From Ignavibacteriaceae bacterium (GTDB lineage: Bacteria; Bacteroidota; Ignavibacteria; Ignavibacteriales; Ignavibacteriaceae): 6,382 bases of DNA. Below are positions 6,234-6,382 of the stretch, one piece after another. Location of the stretch: assembly GCA_025449775.1 (NCBI GenBank), contig JANWIS010000198.1, positions 1 to 6,382 of the forward strand, read 5' to 3'. Below the pieces are notes generated by a model. That model was given only the letters and a program-made list of their open reading frames with translations. It was not told the DNA's origin and ran no database searches. The first letter of the stretch is position 1, and each line of letters begins with the position of its first letter. The translations under genes and the position numbers were made by a program.

Positions 6234-6382
6234 TTTATTTTTGTGAACCTGGCATTGAGAAAGTGAACTACTAAAAATATTTCGTAAATGATCTGAAGAT
6301 ATAAAATTTCAAAAACTAAAAACTTGTAACCAAATTTTTTGTCCGATGATTTTATCAAAATAATATCAATTAAAAGTTTTAC
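6224..6382 (-). CDS. C-terminal end of a probable membrane-associated family 2 glycosyltransferase (partial)
   Basis: A frame enters from the right edge and reads 52 codons to a TAA at 6226-6224. The visible end is basic then hydrophobic: KSSDKKFGYKFLVFEI, then LYLQIIYEIFLVVHFLNA, then RFTKIKWK and the stop. One or two C-terminal membrane helices followed by a short 'F-x-K-x-x-WK' tail is common in family 2 glycosyltransferases of Bacteroidota, which extend cell-surface glycans. That is recognition by style, without any catalytic motif, since the GT-A domain would lie outside the window. The reading frame is supported by its overlap with the methyltransferase start and by its coherent membrane-protein composition. 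It could instead be another membrane protein. Confidence 0.5.
   Translation of the reverse strand, partial: VKLLIDIILIKSSDKKFGYKFLVFEILYLQIIYEIFLVVHFLNARFTKIKWK

Noticed and set aside
5809..6246. A 145-codon open frame on the plus strand opposite the methyltransferase
   Set aside because: It is the antisense shadow of a well-supported methyltransferase core and its translation shows no recognisable domain.

Overview
All recognisable genes in this window lie on the minus strand, so transcription runs from position 6382 towards 1. There is no RNA gene, CRISPR array, insertion sequence or gene-free stretch longer than 105 bases. The DNA is AT-rich. Most genes lack a clear Shine-Dalgarno sequence, and two intergenic sites resemble the Bacteroidota-type TAnnTTTG promoter core. 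Together with separate secD and secF genes and the look of the proteins, this suggests a member of the Bacteroidota/Chlorobiota group, perhaps an Ignavibacteria-like organism. That placement is inference.

In transcription order there are three blocks. First (6382-5412) is the C-terminal end of a probable membrane-associated glycosyltransferase, overlapped by 10 bases by a class I SAM-dependent methyltransferase; this looks like part of an envelope or glycan locus. Second (5352-2139) is a compact nucleoside salvage cassette: cytidine deaminase, thymidine kinase, a concentrative nucleoside transporter and a trimeric-type purine nucleoside phosphorylase, with gaps of 24, 6 and 1 bases. Third (2033-1) is secD followed by the first codons of secF, preceded by a 105-base gap that holds a candidate promoter.

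The salvage genes make a coherent pathway. The CNT transporter brings nucleosides in, Cdd converts (deoxy)cytidine to (deoxy)uridine, Tdk phosphorylates thymidine and deoxyuridine, and the phosphorylase releases purine bases and (deoxy)ribose-1-phosphate. SecD/SecF is an unrelated housekeeping neighbour that uses the proton gradient to finish protein export.

The most unusual structure is a 30-base, GC-rich pair of abutting perfect palindromes (2791-2820) inside the purine nucleoside phosphorylase gene. It adds about ten residues in frame at a place where the family normally has none, and it looks like a small palindromic repeat that inserted into a coding region. I see no evidence for a wholly new multi-gene system.
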